Assembly: GCF_001439785.1 (NCBI RefSeq) | Contig: NZ_JYLI01000002.1 | Location: 62,001 to 126,000, forward strand | Origin: Pseudomonas poae | GTDB lineage: Bacteria; Pseudomonadota; Gammaproteobacteria; Pseudomonadales; Pseudomonadaceae | Reading direction: 5' to 3' | Length of the DNA stretch: 64,000 nt | Shown: positions 45,368 to 53,998 of the stretch, piece after piece | How the letters are laid out: each line of letters begins with the position of its first letter | Numbering within the stretch: the stretch's first letter is position 1 | Notes under the pieces: model-generated | Databases searched by the model: none | What the model was told of the DNA's origin: nothing | What the model saw: only the letters and a program-made list of their open reading frames with translations | Made by a program: the position numbers and the translations under genes

Positions 45368-46000
45368 ATGCGCGCCATGCAAATACCCCACGATCACCCC
45401 TTGCTGCAGCGCATTGTCGACGACCTGGCCGAAAAAGGCTGGTCGCAGCAGCACGCCTTTCTGCCCCAGGTTCTGACGCTGGAGTTGGCGGCTGAGTGCC
45501 GTAAACGTGCGGCCGAAGGTGAGCTGGCGCCAGCGGCCGTGGGGCGCGGTCCGGCGCAGGAGATTCGCGAGGGGATTCGCGGTGACCATATCCAGTGGCT
45601 GGAGGAGGGCGACGCTGCCGTCTGCGACACTTACATGGCCGTGATGGACAGCCTGCGCCTGGCCATGAACCGTGGCCTGTTCCTGGGCCTGGAAGATTTC
45701 GAAAGTCATTTTGCGATGTACCCGCCCGGCGCGTTCTACCTCAAGCACGTGGACCGCTTTCGCGACGATGATCGGCGCATGGTGTCAGCCGTGATCTACC
45801 TGAACGACGCCTGGCTGCCCGAGCACGGCGGCCAGTTGCGCATGTACCTCAAGGGCGGCATCGAACACGATGTGGTGCCCACGGGCGGCAGCCTGGTGGT
45901 GTTCCTCTCGGGCGAGGTGCCCCATGAAGTGTTGCCCGCCACCCGCGAACGGTTGTCGCTCACAGGCTGGTTTCGCCGGCGGGGCAATGAGCCGTTCTAA
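45368..46000 (+). CDS. 2-oxoglutarate/Fe(II)-dependent oxygenase
   Basis: A 210-residue oxygenase (207 if started at 45377) of the prolyl-4-hydroxylase-like class. The iron facial triad is H-x-D in YLKHVDRFRDD with the distal His in GEVPHEVLPATRERLSL, whose arginine would bind 2-oxoglutarate. The PPGAFYLKHVD, YLNDAWLPEHGGQLRM and FLSGEVPHEV strands are complete. Substrate unknown; relatives hydroxylate a protein residue. No operon partner. Confidence 0.85.
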   Translation: MRAMQIPHDHPLLQRIVDDLAEKGWSQQHAFLPQVLTLELAAECRKRAAEGELAPAAVGRGPAQEIREGIRGDHIQWLEEGDAAVCDTYMAVMDSLRLAMNRGLFLGLEDFESHFAMYPPGAFYLKHVDRFRDDDRRMVSAVIYLNDAWLPEHGGQLRMYLKGGIEHDVVPTGGSLVVFLSGEVPHEVLPATRERLSLTGWFRRRGNEPF

Positions 46001-46050
46001 GCATTGATTCGGCCGGGCCCCAATGCCGTTCATTTAAGCGCAGACTCCCT

Positions 46051-46184
46051 GTGGCGAGCAGGCTTGTCCTGCGTTGGGCTGCGCAGCAGCCCCAAGACCA
46101 GGCGCTGAGCCGTATCAGGTACACCGCGTTTTGCTGGATTGGGGGCGCTTCGCACCCCAACGCGGGGCAAGCCCGCTCGCCACA
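46051..46184. repeat. ~133-bp dispersed repeat, copy A
   Basis: A REP head (GTGGCGAGCAGGCTTGTCCT), about 90 bases of internal sequence (including GCGCTGAGCCGTATCAGGTA) and an inverse REP head ending CGCTCGCCACA. The same unit occurs at 50945-51076 and 55976-56108, each inverted relative to this copy. It lies between the 2OG-oxygenase gene and a convergent gene. Confidence 0.88.
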
Positions 46185-46216
46185 GAGGCTGCAGCGCCTT
46201 CCACATTCACTGCGTG

Positions 46217-46690
46217 TTACTCAGGCTTTAGCCACTTCTGCGACAGCGCCTTCAATCGGCCATCGGCCTGCACTCGATGCAATGCGTTGTTCAGGCTCAA
46301 CTTGAACGCCGGGTTGCCCTTCTGAAACGGAATCGCCAGCGCGGGTTTCTCGCTATACGTCTCGCTGAAATCGAAACGATCCTCAAGCTCGGCAGTCATA
46401 GCGATATGGTTGATGGCCACGTCGTACTTGCCGGTTTCCACGCCGGGCAGCATATCGGCGTCATCGGTGGTGATAAATGAGGGGCGCAGGTCCATCTCCT
46501 TGGCCAGTTGTTCGCCCAGCTCCACTTCAAAACCGGTGAGCTTGTCACCGTCCTTGAAGTTGTAAGGCGGCGTATTGGCTTGCAGGACGATGCGCAGTTC
46601 GCCGCGATCGTTGATATCGTCGATCAACTCGGCGTGAGCCAAGGGGCTCAAGAGGGGCAGCAACAGTAACAGGCCAGGCGAGAAGCGCAT
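46217..46690 (-). CDS. Miniature ABC-type solute-binding protein lacking lobe 2
   Basis: A 157-residue exported protein with a signal peptide (cleavage after AHA-EL). It begins as a normal SBP_bac_3 amino-acid binding protein (RIVLQANTPPYNFKDGDKLTGFEVELGEQLAKEM, then GKYDVAINHIAMTAELEDRFDFSETYSE). It then jumps directly to the family's extreme C-terminal segment (NNALHRVQADGRLKALSQKWL). The roughly 90 residues that form the second lobe are missing. The frame is open and the ribosome site AGGAG is good, so this is either an intact short form or an in-frame deletion relic. Binding by a single lobe is unproven. Confidence 0.75.
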   Translation of the reverse strand: MRFSPGLLLLLPLLSPLAHAELIDDINDRGELRIVLQANTPPYNFKDGDKLTGFEVELGEQLAKEMDLRPSFITTDDADMLPGVETGKYDVAINHIAMTAELEDRFDFSETYSEKPALAIPFQKGNPAFKLSLNNALHRVQADGRLKALSQKWLKPE

Positions 46691-46820
46691 GGTCACTCCT
46701 AGATTCGAATGTGCGAGGCGCCGATCAGCATCGCTTTGTCAGGGTGTCGAGTGCCTTGGACAGCAATATGTCGCGAAGTTGTCCCGAACCTACAGATTTC
46801 ATACAAAACTGGAGAAGCGA

Positions 46821-47261
46821 ATGAAAGGCCTTATGTCTCGTACCGCCCTGGCCAGCCTGCTGCTGGGTGCATCGATGTTGGCTGGCGCCGCTGACGGCAT
46901 CCCGCGCAGCGCTCCACCTGAAGGCGCCAAGGTGTTTATCGTCTCGCCCAAGGACGGCGCCACCGTCGACAAAACCTTCACCGTCAAATTCGGCATGGAA
47001 GGCTTGAAGCTGGCCCCAGCCACCGAGCAGGCCGCCGGCACCGGTCACCATCACCTGTTGATCGATCAGAAGGAATTGCCCGACGCCAAGCTGCCGATCC
47101 CGGCCACCGATACCGTGATCCATTACGGCAAGGCTCAGACCGAAACCGAACTGACCCTCACCCCGGGCAAGCACACCTTGCAACTGGTGGCGGGCGACAA
47201 GCTGCACATGCAGTTCAACCCGACCGTGGTGTCCAAGGTCATTACCGTTAACGTCAAGTAA
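46821..47261 (+). CDS. DUF4399-family exported protein
   Basis: A 146-residue small exported protein (signal peptide about residues 1-23, cleavage after LAGA-AD). The mature sequence KVFIVSPKDGATVDKTFTVKFG, then GHHHLLIDQ and FNPTVVSKVITVNVK, fits DUF4399, a beta-sandwich-like family seen in many Proteobacteria with unknown function. The GHHH run could bind a metal. GGAGAAGCG precedes the ATG at 46821. Confidence 0.78.
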   Translation: MKGLMSRTALASLLLGASMLAGAADGIPRSAPPEGAKVFIVSPKDGATVDKTFTVKFGMEGLKLAPATEQAAGTGHHHLLIDQKELPDAKLPIPATDTVIHYGKAQTETELTLTPGKHTLQLVAGDKLHMQFNPTVVSKVITVNVK

Positions 47262-47274
47262 GCGTTGCTCGGCT

Positions 47275-47311
47275 AAAAAAATGGGAGACCCCTGCGGGTC
47301 TCCCATTTTTT
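47275..47311. terminator. Bidirectional terminator between DUF4399 and serA
   Basis: ATGGGAGACCC and GGGTCTCCCAT pair around loop CTGC, with A-run before and T-run after, so it can end both the DUF4399 gene (+) and serA (-). Confidence 0.93.
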
Positions 47312-47326
47312 GTGCAGCGTAAAACG

Positions 47327-48556
47327 TCAGAACAATACGCGGCTGCGGATAGTGCCGGAGATGTGCTGCAGTTTCTCCTGCGCCAGGTCCGAGTACTCGG
47401 CATCGACGTCGATCACCACGTAGCCAACCTTCTCGTTGGTCTGCAGGAACTGACCGGAGATGTTGATGCCGTTTTCCGCAAACACCTTGTTGATCTCCAT
47501 CATCACACCCGGAATGTTCTGGTGGATGTGCAGCAGACGGTGCTTGCCAGGGTGAGCCGGCAAGGCCACTTCCGGGAAATTCACCGACGACACCGACGTA
47601 CCGTTGTCGCTGTACTTGACCAGCTTTTCGGCCACTTCCAAGCCGATGTTGGCCTGCGCTTCAGCGGTGGAACCGCCGATGTGCGGGGTCAGGATCACGT
47701 TGTCCAGGCCACGCAGCGGGCTTTCGAAGACGTCGTCGTTGGAGCGCGGTTCTACCGGGAACACGTCGATGGCGGCGCCGATCAGGTGCTTGTCCTTGAT
47801 CGCGTCGGCCAGGGCGTCCAGCTTGACCACGGTGCCGCGCGCGGCGTTGATCAGGATCCCGCCTTTCTTGATCGCGCGGATTTCCTTCTCGCCCATCATC
47901 CACTGGGTCTCGGACGTTTCCGGTACGTGCAGGGTGACGATATCGGACATGCCCAGCAGCTCGGTCAGGCTCGACACCTGAGTGGCGTTGCCCAGTGGCA
48001 GCTTGGTGAGGGTGTCGTAGAAGAACACCTGCATGCCCAGGCCTTCAGCCAGCACCGACAACTGCGTGCCGATCGAGCCGTAGCCGATGATGCCCAGCTT
48101 CTTGCCACGGATTTCGAAGGAGTTGGCCGCGCTCTTGATCCAGCCGCCACGGTGGCAGGAAGCGTTCTTCTCGGGGATACCGCGCAACAGCAGGATGGCC
48201 TCGGCCAGCACCAGTTCCGCAACGGAACGGGTGTTGGAGTACGGGGCGTTGAACACCGCAATACCGCGCTCGCGCGCAGCGTTCAGGTCAACCTGGTTGG
48301 TGCCGATGCAGAAACAGCCGACCGCCACGAGTTTCTTGGCGTGATCGAAGATCTCTTCGGTCAGCTGAGTGCGGGAGCGAATGCCGATAAAGTGCGCGTC
48401 GGCGATCTTTTCCTTCAGTTGGGCTTCCGGCAGAGAACTGGTGATGTACTCAATGCTGGTGTACCCGGCGGCCTTCAGCACGTCGACGGCCGATGGGTGG
48501 ACGCCTTCCAGAAGAAGGAACTTGATCTTGCTCTTATCGAGAGAAGTCTTGCTCAT
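47327..48556 (-). CDS. serA: D-3-phosphoglycerate dehydrogenase SerA
   Basis: A 409-residue SerA of the E. coli length class. It oxidises 3-phosphoglycerate to 3-phosphohydroxypyruvate. The NAD site is GIIGYGSIGTQL, the catalytic His is in ILTPHIGGSTAEAQ, and a C-terminal ACT domain (HRLLHIHQNIPGVMMEINKV to the end) gives serine feedback control. SerA can also reduce 2-oxoglutarate to D-2-hydroxyglutarate, which fits the divergent neighbour at 48762. The start at 48556 (MSKTSLDKSKIKF) matches the family. Confidence 0.96.
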   Translation of the reverse strand: MSKTSLDKSKIKFLLLEGVHPSAVDVLKAAGYTSIEYITSSLPEAQLKEKIADAHFIGIRSRTQLTEEIFDHAKKLVAVGCFCIGTNQVDLNAARERGIAVFNAPYSNTRSVAELVLAEAILLLRGIPEKNASCHRGGWIKSAANSFEIRGKKLGIIGYGSIGTQLSVLAEGLGMQVFFYDTLTKLPLGNATQVSSLTELLGMSDIVTLHVPETSETQWMMGEKEIRAIKKGGILINAARGTVVKLDALADAIKDKHLIGAAIDVFPVEPRSNDDVFESPLRGLDNVILTPHIGGSTAEAQANIGLEVAEKLVKYSDNGTSVSSVNFPEVALPAHPGKHRLLHIHQNIPGVMMEINKVFAENGINISGQFLQTNEKVGYVVIDVDAEYSDLAQEKLQHISGTIRSRVLF

Positions 48557-48761
48557 CTGCGTAAACCTGTATCCCGGAGAAAAATGGCAGGGAATCGAGC
48601 AGCGCAAGCTGACCCGGACGGCAGGAAAGCCGTCGCCGCAGAAACGCCCTTTGGGTCTGTCCTGCGGGGGCGGTATGCTAGCATACGCACCCCGCTAAAC
48701 ACCTATTCCTGCGACGTGAAGCGTTCTCAGGATGACCATGAATTGTTCGAGAGTTCTGTCG

Positions 48762-50156
48762 ATGACCCAGGCTGCCCTGATTGATGAGCTGAAGACCCTG
48801 GTTGAGCCTGGCAAGGTGCTGACCGATGCCGACTCCCTGGAAACCTACGGCAAGGACTGGACCAAGCATTTCGCCCCGGCACCCACCGCCATCGTCTTCC
48901 CCAAGACCATCGAACAGGTGCAGGCCATCGTTCGTTGGGCCAATGAACGCAAGGTCGCGCTGGTGCCGTCCGGCGGGCGTACCGGGCTGTCGGCGGCGGC
49001 AGTGGCGGCCAATGGCGAGGTGGTGGTGTCGTTCGACTACATGAACCAGATTCTCGACGTGAACCTCACCGACCGCACGGCCGTGTGCCAGCCGGGCGTG
49101 GTCACCCAGCAGTTGCAGAACGTCGCCGAAGAAAACGGCTTGTACTACCCGGTGGACTTCGCCTCGTCCGGTTCCAGCCAGATTGGCGGCAACATCGGCA
49201 CCAATGCTGGCGGGATCAAGGTGATTCGCTACGGCATGACCCGCAATTGGGTGGCGGGCATGAAAGTTGTCACCGGCAAGGGTGACGTGCTGGAACTGAA
49301 CCGCGACCTGATCAAGAACGCCACCGGCTATGACATGCGCCAGCTGTTCATCGGCGCCGAAGGTACCCTGGGGTTTGTGGTCGAGGCCACCATGCGCCTG
49401 GACCGAGCGCCCAAAAACCTCACGGCCATGGTGCTGGGCACCACCGACTTCGACTCGATCATGCCGGTGCTGCACGCGTTCCAGGGCAAGCTGGACCTGA
49501 CCGCTTTCGAGTTCTTTTCCGACAAGGCCCTGGCCAAGGTCATGGGCCGGGGCGATGTGCCCGCGCCGTTCGAGACCGATTGCCCGTTCTACGCGTTGCT
49601 GGAATTCGAAGCCACCACCGAAGACGTCGCCAACCATGCGCTGGAAACCTTCGAGCATTGCGTGGAGCAGGGTTGGGTGCTGGACGGCGTGATGAGCCAG
49701 AGCGACACCCAGTTGCACAACCTGTGGAAGCTGCGCGAGTACATCTCCGAGACCATTTCCCACTGGACGCCCTACAAGAATGACATCTCGGTGACGGTCT
49801 CCAAGGTGCCGGCCTTCCTCAAGGAAATCGATGCGATCGTTGGCGAGCACTACCCCGACTTCGAAATCGTCTGGTTCGGCCACATTGGCGACGGCAACCT
49901 GCACCTGAACATCCTCAAGCCGCAAACCCTGAGCAAGGATGAGTTCTTCGCCAAGTGCGCCACCGTGAACAAGTGGGTATTTGAAACCGTGCAGAAGTAC
50001 AACGGCTCGATCTCCGCCGAACACGGCGTGGGCATGACCAAGCGCGACTACCTGGCCTACAGCCGCTCACCGGTTGAAATCGACTACATGAAGGCCGTGA
50101 AAGCGGTATTCGACCCAAACGGGATCATGAACCCCGGCAAGATCTTCGCTGTTTAA
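48762..50156 (+). CDS. FAD-linked D-2-hydroxyglutarate dehydrogenase
   Basis: A 464-residue flavoenzyme of the D-lactate dehydrogenase/GlcD/D2HGDH family. Its FAD-binding domain contains PSGGRTGLSAAAVA and SSGSSQIGGNIGTNAGGIKVIRYGMTR (beginning about residue 140). Its C-terminal domain has the metal motif GHIGDGNLHLNI and EHGVGMTKRDYL. It re-oxidises D-2-hydroxyglutarate made by SerA, passing electrons to an electron-transfer flavoprotein in the P. aeruginosa and P. stutzeri enzymes (PA0317). The start at 48762 (MTQAALIDEL) gives the same length as I recall for PA0317. Confidence 0.92.
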   Translation: MTQAALIDELKTLVEPGKVLTDADSLETYGKDWTKHFAPAPTAIVFPKTIEQVQAIVRWANERKVALVPSGGRTGLSAAAVAANGEVVVSFDYMNQILDVNLTDRTAVCQPGVVTQQLQNVAEENGLYYPVDFASSGSSQIGGNIGTNAGGIKVIRYGMTRNWVAGMKVVTGKGDVLELNRDLIKNATGYDMRQLFIGAEGTLGFVVEATMRLDRAPKNLTAMVLGTTDFDSIMPVLHAFQGKLDLTAFEFFSDKALAKVMGRGDVPAPFETDCPFYALLEFEATTEDVANHALETFEHCVEQGWVLDGVMSQSDTQLHNLWKLREYISETISHWTPYKNDISVTVSKVPAFLKEIDAIVGEHYPDFEIVWFGHIGDGNLHLNILKPQTLSKDEFFAKCATVNKWVFETVQKYNGSISAEHGVGMTKRDYLAYSRSPVEIDYMKAVKAVFDPNGIMNPGKIFAV

Positions 50157-50178
50157 ACGCACCTGAAGGAGTCGTTCC

Positions 50179-50844
50179 ATGAGCTACCAGCACAAGTATA
50201 TCGACGGCACCAATATCCACTTTCCATTGGGCAAGGTGGTGTGCATCGGGCGTAACTACGCCGAACATGCCAAGGAACTGAACAATCCGGTGCCCACCGA
50301 GCCGCTGCTGTTCATCAAACCGGGCAGCTGTGTGGTCGGGCTGGAGGGCGGTTTCGCCATTCCCACCGAGCGTGGCTCGGTGCACTACGAGGCGGAAATC
50401 GCGGTACTGATCGGCAAGCCCCTGTCGAACAATCCCAGCCGTGAAGAAGTGCTGGACGCCATCTCCGGCTTCGCCCCGGCCCTCGATCTGACGCTTCGCG
50501 ACAAGCAGGCCGAACTCAAATCCCAGGGCCTGCCCTGGGAAATCGCCAAGTCGTTCGACGGTGCGGCGGTGATTGCCCCCTTCGTGGTGAGCAGCACGTA
50601 CCCGGACGTCACCGACATCGGCATCCGCCTGACCATCAACGGCGAAGTGCGCCAGGACGGCAACAGCGCGCTGATGCTCAACCCGATCATCCCGATGATC
50701 CAGCACATGGCCGGCTGTTTCTCGCTGCAGGCCGGCGACGTCATCCTCACCGGCACCCCCGCCGGCGTGGGCCCGCTGAATGTGGGCGATGAACTGGTGC
50801 TGGAACTGGCGGGCGGCACCCGCTTCGAAAGCGTCGTTCGCTGA
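50179..50844 (+). CDS. Fumarylacetoacetate hydrolase-family protein
   Basis: A 221-residue single-domain FAH-family hydrolase/decarboxylase (YcgM/FAHD1 size). The ICIGRNYAEHAKELNNPV start, metal ligands in VHYEAEIAVLIGK, and DVILTGTPAGVGPLNVGD are characteristic. FAHD1-type members act on oxaloacetate or acylpyruvates. It lies 22 bases after the D-2-HG dehydrogenase gene with AAGGAG in between, so the two are co-transcribed and may share a 2-oxo-acid clean-up role. Confidence 0.87.
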   Translation: MSYQHKYIDGTNIHFPLGKVVCIGRNYAEHAKELNNPVPTEPLLFIKPGSCVVGLEGGFAIPTERGSVHYEAEIAVLIGKPLSNNPSREEVLDAISGFAPALDLTLRDKQAELKSQGLPWEIAKSFDGAAVIAPFVVSSTYPDVTDIGIRLTINGEVRQDGNSALMLNPIIPMIQHMAGCFSLQAGDVILTGTPAGVGPLNVGDELVLELAGGTRFESVVR

Positions 50845-50908
50845 AAGGACGCGGTTAAAAACTGTGGGAGGCTCCGCAAGCGTTGTCGCGCAGCAAACTG
50901 GAGCCTCT

Positions 50909-51076
50909 GTGGCAAGCGGGCCCGTTGTGGCGAGCGGGCTTGTTGTGGCGAGCGGGCTTGCCCCGCGTTGGGGTGCGAAGCGCCCCCCATCCAGCAAAAC
51001 GCGGTGTGCCTGATACGGCTCAGCGCCTGGTTTTGGGTTGCTGCGCAGCCCAACGCAGGACAAGCCTGCTCGCCAC
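50909..51076. repeat. ~133-bp dispersed repeat, copy B, with tandem 18-mers
   Basis: The full unit (50945-51076) is preceded by two extra copies of its first 18 bases (50909-50926 GTGGCAAGCGGGCCCGTT and 50927-50944 GTGGCGAGCGGGCTTGTT), giving three 18-base units in tandem. Orientation is opposite to copy A at 46051. Confidence 0.88.
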
Positions 51077-51195
51077 AGCGTGCCCTACCGTCTTTGCATT
51101 TTTTTCACACCCCGTCTGGATAATCCGCGCTTCCAACGCGCAGCTCTTCGCATCCTGTGCTATTCCCTACCGCTGACTTTCCGGAAAAGCGACCC

Positions 51196-52122
51196 ATGGC
51201 CGTGCCCCTGCCTACCTCCAAACCTACGCTTCGCCCCCGCCGTTTCATGCGCTGGTATTCCTGGGTATTCCTGGCCGCTGCGGTTCTGTATGGCGTGGCC
51301 TGGGCCATGCATTGGGACGACCGGGGTGTGCTGTGGGTGCTGGAACGCTTCGAGTCCCCGGCAGAACGCCAGCAAAGTATCTGGCTGCCGGACTATCACG
51401 CAGTGATCGACGCCAAGTTGCTGCCCGGCATGGAAGGGGATGAGGCCTCGGACGTTTCTTACAACCCCCAAAGCAAAACGCTGTTTTCGGTGATGGGCAA
51501 GAACCCGTTTCTCGTCGAGCTGAGCCTGCAAGGCGATGTGCTGCGCAAGATGCCGCTCAATGGCTGGAACAACCCGGAAGCCCTGACGGTGATGGAAAAC
51601 GGCCTGATGGCCGTGGTTGATGAGCGTCAGCACAGCCTCACCATCGTCAAGGTCGATGCCAGCACCACCGCGCTCAACAAAGCCGATTTCCCCAGTTACG
51701 ATCTGGGCCCGTCCAGGGACCAGAACAAAGCCTTTGAAGCCGTTGCCTGGGATCCGCGCAACCAGCAACTGGTACTCGGCGAAGAGCGTCCGCCTGCGTT
51801 ATTTACCTGGAAAAGCGACGGCAGCCAGACCCTGGTTGGCGACAAACAGAAGCTGACCAGCAACGAACTGGACGTACGCAACCTCTCGGCCCTGGCCGTC
51901 GACCCGCGCACCGGGCACCTGCTGGTGCTGTCGGCCGACTCGCACCTGCTGTTGGAACTGGACGAGCACGGCAAGCAAGTCAGCTTCATGACCGTGCTCG
52001 GTGGTTTCAATGGCCTGAAAAACACCATCCCCCGCGCGGAAGGGGTGACCATGGATGACGAGGGCAACCTCTACATGGTCAGTGAGCCCAACCTGTTCTA
52101 CCGTTTCGAAAAGCATAAATAA
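51196..52122 (+). CDS. SdiA-regulated-domain protein, membrane-anchored (paralogue 1)
   Basis: A 308-residue protein with one N-terminal membrane anchor (about residues 21-37) and an SdiA-regulated/YjiK-like beta-propeller. Repeated strand motifs include SDVSYNPQSKTLFSVMGKN, VVDERQHSLTIVKVD and AEGVTMDDEGNLYMVSEPN. Periplasmic location is predicted. The function of this family is not known. A paralogue follows at 52245, so the two probably work together. Confidence 0.8.
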   Translation: MAVPLPTSKPTLRPRRFMRWYSWVFLAAAVLYGVAWAMHWDDRGVLWVLERFESPAERQQSIWLPDYHAVIDAKLLPGMEGDEASDVSYNPQSKTLFSVMGKNPFLVELSLQGDVLRKMPLNGWNNPEALTVMENGLMAVVDERQHSLTIVKVDASTTALNKADFPSYDLGPSRDQNKAFEAVAWDPRNQQLVLGEERPPALFTWKSDGSQTLVGDKQKLTSNELDVRNLSALAVDPRTGHLLVLSADSHLLLELDEHGKQVSFMTVLGGFNGLKNTIPRAEGVTMDDEGNLYMVSEPNLFYRFEKHK

Positions 52123-52244
52123 CCGGCGGATTGCGTCGGTTTGATCCCCGTAAACGGCATTCGCCAGACAGCCGGGCGCGTTTAAGTTTAAATTCAGGCG
52201 ACCTTGATATCTATTCGCCAGTTTTTTTCTCCGAGCCCGTCCCG

Positions 52245-53159
52245 ATGCGTCGACTTGCCCGTCCCAAACCTGCTTTTCTCATCCTGTTGTTGGTCGCCCT
52301 CGTGGCCGGCGTCATCGTCGCCCAGCAGTTTCGCCTGTTCGAACGGGCCTGGTTCAACTGGCAAGTGTGGCGCCAGCCGGCCGACCAGCGCTCCATCGGC
52401 CTGGCCGATTACCAGGTCACCCTCGAAGCGCAGAAAATCGAGGGCCTGGACGATGATGTCTCTGCGCTCACCTACGACCCGGTGCGCAAAAGCCTGTTTA
52501 CCGTGACCAACAAAAACGCCGAACTGATCGAGCTGTCCCTGGACGGCAAAATCCTGCGGCGCATTGCGCTGGTGGGATTTGGCGATGCCGAGGCGGTAGA
52601 GTTCATCAGTGACAACATCTACGTGATCAGCGATGAGCGCCAGCAACGGCTGATCAAGGTGCACGTGGACGATGAAACACAATTTCTCGACGCGGCCGAC
52701 GCCGAGCAGATGACCCTGGGCGTGCACATGGGCAGCAACAAGGGCTTTGAAGGCCTGGCTTACGATTCGGTGGGCAAGCGCCTGTTCGTCGCCAAGGAGC
52801 GCGACCCGATGCTGATCTACGAGGTCCACGGGTTTCCCCATTTCAAAGCGGAAAAAACCTACTCGGTGCATGTGATCAACAACCCCAAGCGCGATGCCGG
52901 GCTGTTCGTGCGTGACCTGTCGAGCCTGCAATACGACGAGCGCAGCGGCCATCTGCTGGCACTGTCGGATGAGTCGTTTCTGGTATTGGAACTGGATATC
53001 GACGGTCGTCCATTGAGCACCTTGTCGTTGCTCAATGGACGCCACGGCCTGAAGAAACGCGTGCCCCAGGCCGAAGGGATCGCCATGGACGACCAGGGCA
53101 GCCTGTACCTGGTGAGCGAGCCGAACCTGTTTTATGTGTTCAAGAAACCCAATCCCTGA
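52245..53159 (+). CDS. SdiA-regulated-domain protein, membrane-anchored (paralogue 2)
   Basis: A 304-residue second copy of the SdiA-regulated/YjiK-like propeller, with an N-terminal anchor (about residues 10-28). Matched repeats include ISDERQQRLIKVHVDD and AEGIAMDDQGSLYLVSEPNLFYVF. It is recognisably related to the preceding protein (shared DER-Q and SEPNLFY motifs) but diverged. The start at 52245 (MRRLARPKP) is preferred because upstream codons lack the anchor pattern. A 122-base AT-rich gap before it may hold its own promoter. Confidence 0.8.
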   Translation: MRRLARPKPAFLILLLVALVAGVIVAQQFRLFERAWFNWQVWRQPADQRSIGLADYQVTLEAQKIEGLDDDVSALTYDPVRKSLFTVTNKNAELIELSLDGKILRRIALVGFGDAEAVEFISDNIYVISDERQQRLIKVHVDDETQFLDAADAEQMTLGVHMGSNKGFEGLAYDSVGKRLFVAKERDPMLIYEVHGFPHFKAEKTYSVHVINNPKRDAGLFVRDLSSLQYDERSGHLLALSDESFLVLELDIDGRPLSTLSLLNGRHGLKKRVPQAEGIAMDDQGSLYLVSEPNLFYVFKKPNP

Positions 53160-53189
53160 GCCCCCACATAAAACAACAGCAAGGCAATG

Positions 53190-53861
53190 TCAGGCTTTGA
53201 GGGTTTTCACGCCTTCAGGGGTGCCCAGCAGCAACACATCCGCCGGGCGAGCAGCGAACAGCCCGTTGGTGACCACGCCGACAATTGCATTGATCTGCGT
53301 TTCCAGCGCCACCGGATCAGTGATCTGCATATTGAACACGTCAATGATGATGTTGCCGTTGTCGGTCAACACGCCTTCGCGGTACACCGGGTCGCCGCCC
53401 AGCTTCACCAGCTCGCGGGCCACGTGGCTGCGGGCCATGGGGATCACTTCCACCGGCAGCGGGAAGGCGCCGAGTACTGGCACCAGCTTGCTGGCATCGG
53501 CGATGCAGATAAAGGTTTTGGCCACGGCCGCGACGATCTTCTCGCGGGTCAGGGCTGCGCCGCCGCCCTTGATCAGGTTCAGGTGCTCGTCGCTTTCATC
53601 GGCGCCGTCCACATAGAACTCCAGGTCGCTCACGGTGTTGAGCTCGTACACTGGAATGCCATGGCCCTTGAGGCGCGCGGCGGTGGCTTCGGAGCTGGCC
53701 ACGGCGCCGTCGAACGCACCTTTATGCAGGGCCAGCGCATCGATAAAGCAGTTGGCGGTGGAGCCGGTGCCGACACCGACGATGCTCTTGTCGTCGAGTT
53801 TGGGAAGGATTAAATCGACGGCGGCCTGGGCCACTGCCTGTTTGAGTTGATCCTGGGTCAT
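53190..53861 (-). CDS. rpiA: Ribose-5-phosphate isomerase A
   Basis: A 223-residue RpiA interconverting ribose-5-phosphate and ribulose-5-phosphate in the pentose phosphate pathway. [16 protein letters not shown] (phosphate loop), [29 protein letters not shown] (catalytic Asp/Glu region) and [11 protein letters not shown] are conserved. It is divergent from ilvA across 137 bases. Confidence 0.96.
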   Translation of the reverse strand: MTQDQLKQAVAQAAVDLILPKLDDKSIVGVGTGSTANCFIDALALHKGAFDGAVASSEATAARLKGHGIPVYELNTVSDLEFYVDGADESDEHLNLIKGGGAALTREKIVAAVAKTFICIADASKLVPVLGAFPLPVEVIPMARSHVARELVKLGGDPVYREGVLTDNGNIIIDVFNMQITDPVALETQINAIVGVVTNGLFAARPADVLLLGTPEGVKTLKA

Positions 53862-53998
53862 GCGGGCTCCGGAGCGGGCGGGGAATTATCGAGGGCGGCG
53901 AGTATAACCCAACAAAACCTCGGGATTCGTGTGGTCGTACGGTCAAAGGCCGGGTTAGACTCACCGGTCCTGTCCCACTCGCCCAGTGATTGCCGCCG

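Noticed and set aside
47312..48784. Plus-strand open frame opposite serA
   Set aside because: Antisense shadow of serA with no domain and no ribosome site.
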